A stretch of DNA of 64,000 nt. Source: Xanthostigma xanthostigma (taxonomy: Eukaryota > Arthropoda > Insecta > Raphidioptera > Raphidiidae). Of the stretch, positions 15,201 to 25,858 are shown piece by piece (the first letter of the stretch is position 1; each line of letters starts with the position of its first letter). The notes beneath the pieces were generated by a model, which ran no database searches, was not told the DNA's origin, and was given only the letters and a program-made list of their open reading frames with translations. A program made the translations under genes and the position numbers. The stretch lies in assembly GCA_963575645.1 (NCBI GenBank), contig OY754466.1:17462001-17526000 (forward strand), in the 5' to 3' direction.

Positions 15201-16324
15201 CATGTGCCCATCTCCATTGAATATTTGTTAATGTTTGTTAGCGTATTTCATTTAAAAAAACATCGAGAAAATGTTTGCATCAATATTTTTGCATGATGTC
15301 CTATGGAGAACTTTGACGTATAACCATAAAGCAATTGGGCTTTTGAATGAAATTTTTTTTTGTCATAAATGGAAAGATCGTATATTAGTTTTATAACAAA
15401 ACTATTTTTCTTTTTTTTATTTTCGTTATAATTCAAAAGTTATATCAAATTAAAAATAAATTTTTGTACTCAGTTCCGAGAACGCGCCGACATTTCCCGA
15501 ACATAATGTGACGTCATAATGTTTTAGTCAATACACATGTAGAAGCCATTGATAGTATACTGCGTATATACATTTTACCATTATGACGTCACAACTGTCA
15601 AAAACAATTTTAGTGCGTTTGCAGTCACGTGATTTTTTTTAATATTTTATCAATTTTAAATTGCTTATAATTTATTTAAAAAAAGTTTTTTGAAAGTTTT
15701 TCGCATCGATTATCAATATTATTTATAATAAAGTTTTAAAATACAATAAAAAAATCGAAAATTTTTTTTTTTTTCAAAAGCCTAAATTTTAATTCAGAAT
15801 TCGTATAGATATAAAACGTTTTTACGCAGTGCTACACAAAATAATAGAGTCATAAAATGTATCGATACAATCCGGATGTGGAAATTGGCTCTATCTCGTA
15901 AAATCGATTAAATATGCGGTGTTTTGTTGCAGGTGTGCTGTTCACTATATCGGAATCTTTATGGGAAGAGTCGATCATATCTGTCGAAGGATTTTTAGCT
16001 TGGGAAAAGAGTGACGATCCTGCCGAAAGAGAAGGGAAAGGTACTAATTCAAGTTTTGGTTATATATATTTTTTTTTATTAAAACGGGTTATTTTATAAT
16101 GATGCTTTAAACGATGAAAGTAGTGATATGATTTCTATATGATTCGACTATATAAAAATACTGAATTGATAAAAAAAAACCACACAGTTTCGTTTGTTTC
16201 GTTGGAGGAAATGCTCACGCCTTGCGTCGTTACAGGTGTCGCTCTGAAGTCGTTGACCAGCTTGTTCACACTTCTGAGGGAAGGAGAAGACGAAGAGGAA
16301 TCTTCCAATAGTGAAGCGGAGTGA
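294..16324 (+). CDS. eIF4G: Eukaryotic translation initiation factor 4 gamma, C-terminal part (unit A, complete to stop)
   Basis: This is the scaffold of the cap-binding complex eIF4F, which recruits eIF4A and eIF3. The N-terminal exons lie left of the window. Exons, all with AG/GT borders and consistent phases, are 294-380, 678-860, 954-1091, 1531-1596, 7176-7313, 7594-7678, 9821-10046, 10156-10456, 10687-10852, 11867-11974, 12474-12554, 13207-13391, 13643-13895, 14044-14264, 14410-14544, 14617-14845, 15933-16040 and 16236-16324. They give 932 residues. MIF4G starts near visible residue 91 ([16 protein letters not shown]) and includes [29 protein letters not shown] and [21 protein letters not shown]3 starts near residue 560 ([17 protein letters not shown]) and includes [15 protein letters not shown]2 runs from about 747 and ends with [15 protein letters not shown] and an acidic tail. 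It is the only copy in the window with an intact W2. The match to animal eIF4G is clear along the whole length. Confidence 0.96.
861..953 (+). other. 93-bp stop-free, frame-preserving intron of eIF4G
   Basis: The interval between exons 2 and 3 has a GTGGGT donor and a TTTCAG acceptor. Its length is a multiple of three and it holds no in-frame stop, so retaining it would add 31 residues just before MIF4G. The equivalent in unit C (30958-31050) has the same property. Its hydrophobic, cysteine-rich translation is unlike eIF4G, so normal removal is the better reading. Confidence 0.6.
2642..2716 (+). repeat. tRNA-like sequence (SINE head or pseudo-tRNA)
   Basis: It has a recognisable B box (GGGTTCGAATCCC) preceded by an A-box-like stretch around TAACGTGGTTAGGGCGC. 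The arms do not fold into a good cloverleaf, so this is more likely a tRNA-derived repeat head than a working gene. Confidence 0.35.
4263..4790. mobile_element. MITE-like element with terminal inverted repeats
   Basis: The left end (GAGTGCATTCGTCTTGGGC then CTTAGACG) is repeated in inverse orientation at the right end (CGTCTAAGCGTCC, AGATGAATGCACCC). ATA flanks both ends. The element is about 530 bp with no coding capacity and lies within the block specific to unit A. Confidence 0.6.
4841..5261 (+). repeat. Tandem duplication, two units of about 210 bp
   Basis: The stretch from ACGCGCTGAAATTGCAGGGG to TTTCGAGTTCGTATCAA occurs twice in a row (4841-5050 and 5051-5261) with few differences. No coding potential is evident. 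Confidence 0.85.
5872..5937 (+). CDS. Possible alternative first exon of eIF4G inside intron 4 (or start of an unknown nested gene)
   Basis: An ATG opens 22 codons (beginning [16 protein letters not shown]) that end at CAG followed by the donor GTAAGA, in phase 0. The next annotated eIF4G acceptor, at 7176, is also phase 0, so a transcript starting here could join in frame to [15 protein letters not shown]. The same short frame occurs in unit C at 32338-32403 with one synonymous change and a weaker donor (GTAAAA). It could equally be chance or the start of an unrecognised nested gene. I do not recognise the peptide. Confidence 0.3.
7854..8252. mobile_element. hAT-type MITE, family 1, copy in eIF4G intron
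   Basis: The ends are TAGAGCTGTAAC and TTTACAGCTCTA, flanked by an exact 8-bp duplication TTGGAAAT. The equivalent site in unit C (around 34746) carries TTGGAAAT once and no element, so it is an empty site. The interior is rich in CGTTAC/GTAACG repeats and has no coding sequence. Three more copies lie at 46532, 49236 and 50598. Confidence 0.9.
9228..9728 (+). mobile_element. pogo/Tigger-type deletion derivative nested in 8761-9780
   Basis: The 501-bp element has ends CAGTAGAGACGCG and CGCGTCTCTACTG flanked by TA, as expected for the Tc1/mariner superfamily. An ATG at 9510 opens 43 codons ([20 protein letters not shown], then [17 protein letters not shown]). This matches the N-terminal CENP-B/pogo helix-turn-helix DNA-binding region. 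The rest of the transposase is missing. Confidence 0.85.
9510..9641 (+). pseudogene. Truncated pogo-type transposase N-terminus
   Basis: Forty-three codons encode the start of a CENP-B-like DNA-binding domain (basic MAPRKR leader, then a helix-turn-helix with [14 protein letters not shown]). It ends at TGA soon after the domain core. No DDE catalytic domain follows before the right inverted repeat, so it cannot move itself. Confidence 0.75.
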
Positions 16325-18250
16325 CCGAGGCGCCATCGCGGCCCGTGGCGCGCGCTACCACCTCCTCCGACTTCTTCGGTTCTCAACACCGGCATGACTG
16401 TTTTGAATTGAGGAGTCGCAAAGTCGTGTGCGTGTGTGTGTGTGTGTGTGCGTGCGCGCGTTTTACTTCTCCAAAAGTGTTTTGCAAACATTGTATATTA
16501 TTATAGTCATTTCACCACCACCACCACCACCGCTACTCTACAGCTGCTACTTCCGCCTCTACTTTGAAAGTGTGTTGAATAATCGGGTTTAACGTATATA
16601 AAGATTTTTGACAATACTCATTGAAATAAATAATAAATTGATTTCTGTGCTGGTATCACTGGGGACGACACAATTAAAAAAAAAACCTTTTAGCGTTTTT
16701 TTTTTTTTCTTTATAGCAGCAGTATGGAGATTCGATTGAAATGTTATATATATATATATTATATGTGTGTGTTGTTTTTTTTTTTTTTTTGTAAATAGAG
16801 CGTGATGAATGTTTGGACTCAGTGATATCAAACAAATAAACTTATTTAAATAAAGACAAATTTATTTAATCTTAATTTTTAAGACTCAAAAAATTCAGGA
16901 CGTGACTTTTTAATATAAATTTTTTTTTAAATATCGTTCCTCAACTGTACATTAAATAAAAATTTATACTCAAATAATAAATTGTTTATATTATAAAGTT
17001 ATATATTATACATATATATATAAAGATTAAAAGTGAAATTTGAAAAAAAATGAAAAAAAAATCTAAACTTTTAATGTATTTTTGTTGGTAATATTTTATC
17101 ATATTGGATCACAGTCCGAGTCGTGTTCTGGATTGCAGATGGTTTTTATATAAAATGATTTAATGCTGGACATTTTTTTGAAATTGGCTACGCGCAGACG
17201 CGAATTGTGATCGGTATGAATGAAGTGCCAACATTATAAAAAACTGGAACTAAAAAATTTGCCCGCGAACGGTATAAAACAAACGTGGATCGAGAATGAA
17301 ACATGAACTAAAAAAATTGTGAATAACTGATTAAAAAAAATTATGATTATTGTAACTTATTTGTACAAAATGAGTCATATGGACATTTAAAAAAAATATA
17401 GATTCGACAGTGGTGCGCGAATCAGTGCCGCCACCGGCCCCCATTGTCGTGACTTTTGTTCTATGTTTTTCTTTATTTAAGTTAAATTATAGTTTAAAAA
17501 TATATATTGTTTTTTGTATAGAAGGAATAACTTACATACGCATAGTTGATCAGTTCAGTTTTGGACACGTCGTTATATATTTTTTCTCTCCGTTGTGTTG
17601 TGGTGTGTAAAATTGCACTGGTTAGCTATACTAGTCAGAACGTTGTTTTATTAAAAGAAATATTGTATATATTTTATATTATTGAAAACATATACAGTAT
17701 TTTTCTGACTGATTGTATATATACATTATTATTGTGGTAAAAAAAAAAAACAGGTAAGGCAGGCTTCATAGGAAGTAACATTATTCATTCTTTTTTTTTT
17801 AACTTTCCTGGTCGTAGAAGCTAACTTTATCTGGTTGGGTAATGGTTTAAATTCATGTTTCTATTGAACCATGGACATAGCGGAGCGCAGTGTTTACTGT
17901 TTCGCAATAATCGCTTCGGAATCCGGCTTGACCATGGTCCTTTATAATTATTTTAAGGGAGATTTTCGAGTTAATTTAATTACATTGTTTGATTTATGCA
18001 TAACGGAGCATGTTATTATTAAACCCCATGCTAAGAATCAACATTATTATATTTACAACTAACAAATAAAAAACTGATACTGCAGTAATTTAATGTGTTT
18101 TTAAAACATCAACAGAACTGTCCCTCTACCGAGACTACACCACCCCACCCCCGATTATCCTAAATCGTAGCGCGGTATGTTTGTGCGAAGGCAGAAAGTA
18201 GAGTAGACATATATAGACGCTCGGCAACAGTGGACATTAGGGTATGCCGA
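16325..18250 (+). other. 3' untranslated region of eIF4G and AT-rich spacer
   Basis: The stop at 16322-16324 is followed by a GT/GC microsatellite, a CCA repeat near 16514 and AATAAA-type signals near 16624 and 16838, which are likely cleavage signals. The rest to 18250 is AT-rich with no supported gene. In unit C almost all of it (about 16506-18254) is missing and the flanks are joined. Confidence 0.6.
16426..16460 (+). repeat. (GT)n microsatellite in eIF4G 3' UTR
   Basis: A run of GT dinucleotides with GC interruptions lies about 100 bases after the stop codon. The copy in unit C (42348-42388) is longer. Confidence 0.9.
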
Positions 18251-18461
18251 TGTTTAAAACTGTGTTATTGAATGGGTCCAAACAAAATGTTTCTCAAAAT
18301 AACAGCTAATATTTATTAATAATTGCATTTTAATCTTCTTTATAATCTATAATAACATCTAGTGATGTCAGTTCAACAAAACTAGTTATGTAACAATTAA
18401 TATTTTTTTAGGAGTATCTTTTTTAAAATTATGTCACCTACTGAATTTTAATTGCGACCTT

Positions 18462-18675
18462 AAGGCCTAGTTTATATGAGAGGCGTTCAACGCGCGTTGG
18501 CCCAACGCGCGTTTACAGCTTCTATACAATTGTATAGGACTGTTTATATGATAACGCGCGTTGGTGGCGCGTTGAACGCGCGTTATCATATAAACAGTCC
18601 TATACAATTGTATAGAAGCTGTAAACGCGCGTTGGGCCAACGCGCGTTGAACGCCTCTCATATAAACTAGGCCTT
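18462..18675. mobile_element. Near-perfect fold-back palindrome (about 101-bp arms, 12-base loop)
   Basis: The sequence starting AAGGCCTAGTTTATATGAG reads identically on both strands except for a short centre (GGTGGCGCGTTG). The arms contain repeated AACGCGCGTT motifs and TATACAATTGTATA. A related degenerate palindrome follows at about 18676-18778. It sits where unit C carries the last bursicon alpha exon, so its arrival is linked to loss of that exon in unit A. Confidence 0.9.
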
Positions 18676-18949
18676 AGGCCTAGCACACATGAAGAGCGTT
18701 CAACGCGCGTTTACAATTTCTATACAATTGTATAGAACTGTTAACATGATAACGCGCGTTATCATATAAACAGTTCTGGCCTACTAATTAGTAAGTACTT
18801 ATTTCGGCCAAACACGCCCAATATTTTTTTTCAAAGTCAACCAAAAATCACAAAAATTTAACAGTCATTTTTGAAAAGGTTTTGACATATTTGCAAATTT
18901 TCGTAATTTTGTGTTTGTTAATTCATTTATCGAGGGTACTTCCTAAACT

Positions 18950-19740
18950 TTATTTTAATAACAAAAGGAGTGTAGACAAAAGCCATAATAAAGGAGGTTA
19001 AAGAAGCGGTTATTTGAATGACATCACAGGCAATCGAACAGTTTTCGGCAGTTTTGGAATACACAAATGTAACGAGCACAGAGATACAAAACACGTGTTT
19101 TGTGATACAAATTGGTTGATGAATTGACGTTTCTGTTTTCTCATAATTAGTGAACTTAAAAAAGTGTTTAAAAACAGTTATATTACACGTGCCGTATGGA
19201 AAAATAATTCTAGGTATGACGCAATAACGATATTTTACATTATTTTTGAACTTCTTGTGTTTGTGTAATACATTTTCTAACCCTATATATGTGTGAGTAA
19301 TTATTTCTTTGTTAAAAGCATAGTTAAAAGGAAAAGTGTTTACCAGACCATCGGTATAGTAATTAAGAAAAGTAACTTACTTTTCTAAATTTGCGTTCTC
19401 CTGGTTTTGCTTTCGGGCAAAATAATGAAACCGTCGCTTCTCTTTCGCCTGACTCTTGACAGCTCGTGTATGTTCTCTGGACAGCACATACATGATCTTT
19501 CCATTTGCCATATTTTGCTTCCAGAAACCTTTGACAAAAACATCAATTATATTATTATCATTGCAAGATAAGAAAAACTGTTAAACAAATTAAAACACGA
19601 CGTTTTAATAGTTTAAATTCTCTAGGGATAAGTTGCGCATTGGGCATCCGCATTTGATTAATATTTTTATGCGTTAAGTTTTAAATAAATGGTCTGAAAA
19701 AATATTTAAATCAGTGAAACGATGCCAATTATATTCAGTA
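18950..19740 (-). pseudogene. Duplicated fragment of the bursicon alpha locus (unit A)
   Basis: This block aligns with 44262-45005 of unit C and keeps the middle bursicon alpha exon at 19381-19528 on the minus strand. That exon carries a 22-bp insertion within the cysteine-rich MCCQES segment, which shifts the frame. The last exon is replaced by a palindrome and the cystine-knot N-terminal exon is absent, so this is a dead fragment. Splice borders of the middle exon are still present. Confidence 0.9.
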
Positions 19741-20139
19741 AAGCGCCCTGTAAACGATCAAATTTGTTTGTCAAACTTTACGTTTTCATCAAACAATAGC
19801 TTAAACGACCAAACCAAAGATCAAACAAATTTGTCAAATTTGCCCGTAGTTTCGGTTTTCTCCTTGTCGTGTCCGCCTCCGCCATGATTGCAAGGCGACG
19901 ACTGAGACACAAGATGAAGAATAGACAATAACTTATTCTGTGACTGAGATCTTGTTTGACAAATACCGCCGCCACCTTCAAACTTGTTTGTCAAACACGC
20001 CGTCAATCCAGATTTCCATCAAACGCGTCAAACAGGTTGTTTGAACAAAAACAAATGCGTCAAACAAAGCTGCACACTATCAAGTGGTTTGACAAACACG
20101 TAAAATTTGACAAACAATTTAATCGTTTACAGGGCGCTT
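19741..20139. mobile_element. MITE with terminal AAGCGCCCTGTAAACGAT repeats
   Basis: The 399-bp element has inverted ends (AAGCGCCCTGTAAACGAT and ATCGTTTACAGGGCGCTT), with TA at each flank. Internal copies of a TTTGTCAAA-like motif recur many times in both orientations. The corresponding place in unit C has a short unrelated stretch instead. Confidence 0.8.
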
Positions 20140-20165
20140 TAGGAATTGTCAGTTTGTTTTTCTTT

Positions 20166-21306
20166 TAAGGCGCGACCCAAGCTTTAGCTGGAAGCGCCTC
20201 TATGTACTCGCTTTGTCTGTGAATCTGTGTGTCACGTTTTTTTTGTGTCACGCGTACAGCCCAAACGCCTTAACCGATTTTAAAAAACTTTTTTTTGTTT
20301 GATTCGTCTCCGCGTAACTTAGCTCGTAACGTCGGCCGATTTTTGAATTTTAACCCCAGAGGGAAGCAATAAGGAAAAAACGAAGTTTTTCGCTTATAAC
20401 TTGCTCAATTTAAATCAGATCGGTGCGAAACCTGTCTTAAACGAAAGAGGAGAAAATTTTACATAATTTTCGCACAACAGAATTTGCCCAATCAGTTTTT
20501 TTATACACATTTATATAGAAATAAATTCAATTTGATATAACCGACGGCAAACATCTTTCGGTTATCTCTCTCTATTGCACGGTTTAACATGGCAATTTAA
20601 AAATTGCGTATGTTCTGTCTTCAAATAAAATTGATCGATAATACTATTTATTACAATAATGAAATAAAAAGATAGCATTTGTTCAAAAACGGATGCCGTT
20701 TCGAATATTTGTGAAATGCAACGCCTTCTGAGTTAACAATTTGAATAATTAATTATTAAAACATAATACTTTGACAGATGCAACTGTCATTTTTGACATT
20801 TCTCACCATTCCGACACCACGGATGAGCGGATTGAAACCAAATTTTGGGAGGATGTTTGATATGTAAATATGAAGTGGCCTATTGTTTTTGGGGAACGTC
20901 GGCGTATGCGTAAAAGAATATATCTCTTATAATGTTGTTTTATACAGGGTGTCCCTAAAAGGTCTTTACAAAAGCCTACAACATATTCTTCAGGCCAAAA
21001 CACCTCGATACAAGCAAACTTACCTCAGTACAAAGTTGCTTAGTTTGGGCGCTAGACGGCTCTTAAGTTACAATTTTCAAATCGTTTTTGCTTTATAACT
21101 TTGAAACGGCTCATGAGATTTTACTCAAAATTGGTACGTTGGCATAGCTTTATTGGGCAATAAAACCCAAATCATAATAATGATGAATATCATTCCATGG
21201 GCGTAGAACTTGGTTTTTCGATAATTAAACATCTAAAACTTCTACGCCAATGGAAAAAAATCAGTTTGAGTATGAAATCTGGATCACGCGACTCATTTAC
21301 TACAAA
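20166..21306. repeat. Repeat-derived spacer interrupting the duplicated bursicon alpha intron
   Basis: Sequence related to 23480-23950 occurs here in direct orientation (for example AAATCAGATCGGT and GGATTGAAACCAAATTTTGG). From 20943 an 85-bp stretch starting TATACAGGGTGTCCCTAAAA is repeated inverted at about 24025-24104. No gene is visible. Flank comparison shows that 20166-26504 was inserted into the bursicon intron. Confidence 0.6.
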
Positions 21307-23346
21307 AAAGGTACTCTTGATAAAATTCGATTACTCTCATAGTTTCGACAAAATTTTAATTTTAGTAATTTAATAGAGCATAATTAAATATTAAAACTCA
21401 ACTGCAACAAAGGTTTGGTGACGTGTGTGAAGTTAGCATCTCAAGTGTCAGCATCTCACAAATAAACCGCATATAAACTGGCATCCCGCATAGTTCTACA
21501 GTTCTTGACAAGTTTTAACAATAGTTCCGTCGATTTTACTATCGAAACCGCATTTTGAAAAAATGAGATGCTAACTTCACAAATCGGATTTTTCAAGTGT
21601 CAGCATCTCACAAATAAACTGCATATAAACTGGCACCCCGCATAGTTCTACAGTTCTTGACAAGTTTTAACAATAGTTCCGTCGATTTTACTATCGAAAC
21701 CGCATTTTGAAAAAATGAGATGCTAACTTCGCAAATCGAATTTTAGCATCTCATCGAATTTCACAAATTTGAGTGTACTAGAGGTGAAATTAAGAAAGTT
21801 GTACATCCTAAATATATTCTGTACATAGTTCTACCGAGTTAAAATAATTAGGATCACTAATAATCATAATAAGAGAAGTGAAATGCTGGGGTACAATTGT
21901 CAGTCGTATGGAGATTACGACGGATAATTATGGAATATTCTGGTCCTTTGAGTTTCCAGAGAAATTACCGTTTACTGAAATAAATAAAATATCCATAAAA
22001 ACGTCAGATGGTGTGTTATAACTAAGGTTTCTACGCAGTAACAATTTCCTTAAATGATAACTGGAAGTCCCCTACACAAATTTTGAAATAGTTCTGTTCT
22101 TTAAAAATCCCAAAATTGATGGTTCATTGTTAAAAATAAATGTTCATATATGAGTGAGATACTGTGGTATAACCGGTGTTTTTGAGTTGTATTGTTGTAT
22201 AAATGTTTTGAACGATAACTACGGGTCTGTTACATAAGTTCCGCAAGAGTGCTGGTCTTTTGAACATCCTTAGTAATTACTAATTATGTATCTTGTTGTA
22301 AACAAAATATGCATACAAACGTGAGATGCTGTGGTATAACTTTTGGTGAGCTTTATCGATCTGTGTATTCAGAATAAAGCTAAACCCGATAATCCGTTTT
22401 TTTGTTTTTACTACGCAGGTACTATTATTGTATTTTATTGTTTATGATTTTTTAAAACTTAAAAAAAAAATAAGATTCTTTTATATAAGTAGTTTTTATT
22501 TTTAAAAATTTACTTTTTCTTCTTTTTTTCGGTGTTATCATATTAATAAACGCTTTCTAAAATACTTATATATTTTATTTGCGAAAAACCCCGATACAAT
22601 TCTGGTTTCATGCAAAACCCAATAAATCGAAACAAATGTTTTTTGTTTTTTTTTTTAAGATAATAAATATTTCTTTTTATATTCAGTAAACTCATTTATA
22701 TTTTTGTCAATATAATTGTCTGAAAAATTGGTCAATAATTTTATTTAGTATTGAAAAACTCATCTATGACCTATATATCGTAAAATAAAATTTATTAATT
22801 ACCTATCTAAACGATTCTGTGTGACAGATTTTAGCGATTTACTCGAAACTAGTAAAACTGGATTTGTCGGGTTTTGCATGTTTGCTCCTCAATTTTACCC
22901 CAGAATCTCACTGCTCTATGGATATTTTGGTTATTATGATTATCAGCGATCCTAATTATTTTAACTCGGTAGAACTATGTGCAGAATGGATTTAGGATGT
23001 ACAACTTTCTTAATTTCACCTCTAGTACCCTCAAATTTGTGAAATCCGATGAGATGCTAAAATTCGATTTGCGAAGTTAGCATCTCATTTTTTCAAAATG
23101 CGGTTTCGATAGTAAAATCGACGGAACTATTGTTAAAACTTGTCAAGAACTGTAGAACTATGCGGGATGCCAGTTTATATGCGGTTTATTTGTGAGATGC
23201 TGACACTTGAGATGCTAACTTCACACACGTCACCAAACCTTTGTTGCAGTTGAGTTTTAATATTTAATTATGCTCTATTAAATTACTAAAATTAAAATTT
23301 TGTCGAAACTATGAGAGTAATCGAATTTTATCAAGAGTACCTTTTT
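21307..23346. mobile_element. 2-kb inverted-repeat element with arms of about 400-500 bp
   Basis: The left arm (21307 to about 21850) starts AAAGGTACTCTTGATAAA. The right arm (about 22930-23346) is its reverse complement, ending TTTATCAAGAGTACC. The left arm contains an internal tandem duplication of about 160 bp carrying AGCATCTCAAGTGTCAGCAT and GAGATGCTAACTTC. The centre has no coding frame of note. This is a non-autonomous fold-back element of unknown family. Confidence 0.8.
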
Positions 23347-24010
23347 GACGTGATAACGTCTTATAAATTGATGAATCACCAATATTATAAATTGATAAAA
23401 CACCGGCTGCATGTTCGAAAAAGTGTAACGTAACGTTCCTAACGCGTAACGTTCCGCCTGACCCTGTGCGTGCTTTTTGCTAATTTCTCGCTCAATTTAA
23501 ATCAGATCGGTTTGAAACCAGTCTTAAACGAAAGAGGAGAACATTTTTCATAGATTTCGTATAACAGAATTTGCCTAAACAGTTTTTTTATACAAATTTA
23601 TATAGAAAAATATTTTATACAAATTTATATAGAAAAATAGCTGTATAAATGCAATGTTGTGTAATGCATGACGCGACGCGGTCGGTTGTCTTTGTTTGCC
23701 GTACATGGAAATTAGAAGCAAACGTATGTCTTGTCTTAACATGAAAACAGCTGCATTTCTAATGTTTAATTCAATTTTTTGACATTAGTATATTGTGAAA
23801 TGCAAAGCCTGCTAAGTTAAGTATTGGAATAACTAATTATTATTAGAACATAATACTTTGTAAGTTGCAAACGTCACTTTTGACATTTCTTATCATTCCG
23901 ACACCAAGGATAAGCGGATTGAAACCAAATTTTGGGAGGTTTAGGTTATGTATTACGGAATACGTTATCACGTAAAACTATCGTCCGTAAACCGACTTTA
24001 CAGACAACCA
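23344..24010. mobile_element. Repeat with GACGTGATAACGTC-type ends
   Basis: It opens with GACGTGATAACGTCTTATAA and closes with ACGTTATCACGTAAAACT followed by CGTCCGTAAACCGAC. The same two ends bound a shorter copy at about 56165-56415. No coding sequence is seen. Confidence 0.6.
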
Positions 24011-25212
24011 TTTTTTGTAGTAAATGATTGCTTGTATCGAGTTGTTTTGGCCTGAAGAATATGTGGTAGGCTTTTGTAAAAACCTTTTAGAGACATCCTG
24101 TATAATAATAATATAGTTTTTAAAACGGTTTATTATTCTATTTTTACTAGAAATTTTTGTAAATTTTTTGGGGGTAATCGGCGCATGCGCAGAAGAGGTA
24201 TAAGTTATAAAGTTGTTTGTATATAACAATGGTATACTTTTCATAACGGTTTATTATTCGATCTATTTTTACAAGAGTTTGTATAATTTTTGGGAAAAGT
24301 CGGCGCATGCGCAAAAGAGATACATGCTATAGTTGTTTTTTATATAATAATGGTGTACTTTTTATAATGTTTTATTATTCTACTTTACAAGAAAGTTTTG
24401 TAAAATGTTTTTTGAGGGAAAGTCGGCGCATGCGCAGAAGAGATATATCCTATAAAGTTGTTTTTATATAATAATGGTGTATATTTCATAACGGTTTATT
24501 ATACTATCTATTTTTGCGAGCTTTGTCAATTTTTTTAAAGAAAATTGGCGCATGCGCAAAAGGGATATATGCCGTCGTTGTTTTTTTCTTTTATATAATA
24601 GTGGTGTACTTTTAATAATGGTTTATTTATTCTACTTTACAAGAAAGTTTTGTAAAATGTTTTTTGAGGGAAAGCCGGCGCATGCGCAGAAGAGGTATAA
24701 GTTATAAAGTTGTTTGTATATAAAAATGGTAAACTTTTCATAACGGTTTTATATTCGATCTATTTTTACAAGAGTTTTGTATTTTTGGGAAAAATCGGCG
24801 CATGCGCAAAAGAGATACATGCCATAGTTGTTTTTTATATAATAATGGTGTACTTTTTATAATGTTTTATTATTCTACTTTACAAGAAAGTTTTGTAAAA
24901 TGTTTTTTTGAGGGAAAGTTGGCGCATGCGCAGAAGAGGTATAAGTTATAAAGTTGTTTGTATATAAGAATGGAAAACTTGTCATAACGGTTTATTATTC
25001 GATCTATTTTTACAAGAGTTTTGTATAATTTTTGGGAAAAATCGGCGCATGCACAAAAGTGATACATGCCATAGTTGTTTTTTTTATATAATAATGTAGT
25101 ACTTTTTATAATGTTTTATTATTCTACTTTACAAGAAAGTTTTGTAAAATGTTTTTTTGAGGGAAAGTCGGCGCATGCGCAGAAAAGGTATAAGTTATAA
25201 AGTTGTTTGTAT

Positions 25213-25858
25213 TAGGGATGTTACGGAGCTTCGACTCCGACTCCGATATGTCGGAACTTCCGATTGATCTTACACCTCCGGTTCCGACTTCGGTTCCGAT
25301 CCAATTGATCTTACACCTCCGGTTCCGACTTCGGCTCCGATACTTTTAAATCGGAGGTTTTAATCGGAGGTCGAAGCATACGGCTGCGGTCAACGTGTAC
25401 GAACAGGTTTATGCATGTGCATGTGCTATTCCCACATGCACATTGCACATTACAACAAATACAAAATTCCAATCTCTTAAACCGATTCCCCTCCAATATT
25501 TGTCATGTCCACCAGGTTCAGTAGCAAGCGAACAACTTTTTAGTGGTGCTGGCCTAATCTACGACCCGTTAAGAAATAGATTGGATGGAGACAAAGCTGC
25601 TGTTTATTAAATATAATTTGCTACTTCTGGAGTCAATTAATTTGATTTAATTCGTTGTTATAAAAATGTGATTATTATATATAAGTTTATTATTTTTTAA
25701 TTGAAATTAAAGAGGCTGACTGATTAATGTTGGTAGTGTTTGACGTTTGTACTATTTTATTTTATTGCCGGCCCTTAACACATCTTTCTTTTGCCACCAT
25801 CTCTGACTCCGATTCCGACTCCGATTTCGGTTCCGATTCCGGTTCCGTAACATCCCTA
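25213..25858 (+). mobile_element. hAT element with transposase remnant inserted in the repeat array
   Basis: The ends TAGGGATGTTACGGA and TCCGTAACATCCCTA are flanked by an exact 8-bp duplication GTTTGTAT. The interior near both ends is rich in GACTCCGATTCCGA-like repeats. A coding remnant on the plus strand (about 25480-25609) matches the C-terminal dimerisation region of hAT transposases. It is deleted for the catalytic core and therefore non-autonomous. Confidence 0.92.
25480..25609 (+). pseudogene. hAT transposase C-terminal (hATC) fragment
   Basis: The frame reads SVASEQLFSGAGLIYDPLRN then RLDGDKAAVY and a stop. This has the conserved order of the hATC domain (S-x-x-S-E-x-x-F-S-x-A-G, then R-N-R-L). 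The DDE core and BED finger are absent. Confidence 0.8.

Noticed and set aside
16135-16491. 118-codon minus-strand frame over the last eIF4G exon
   Set aside because: It is an antisense shadow including the translated GT microsatellite (HTHTHAH run).
18467-18670. Matching frames on both strands with the same peptide
   Set aside because: They arise from the palindrome reading identically on both strands, not from coding.
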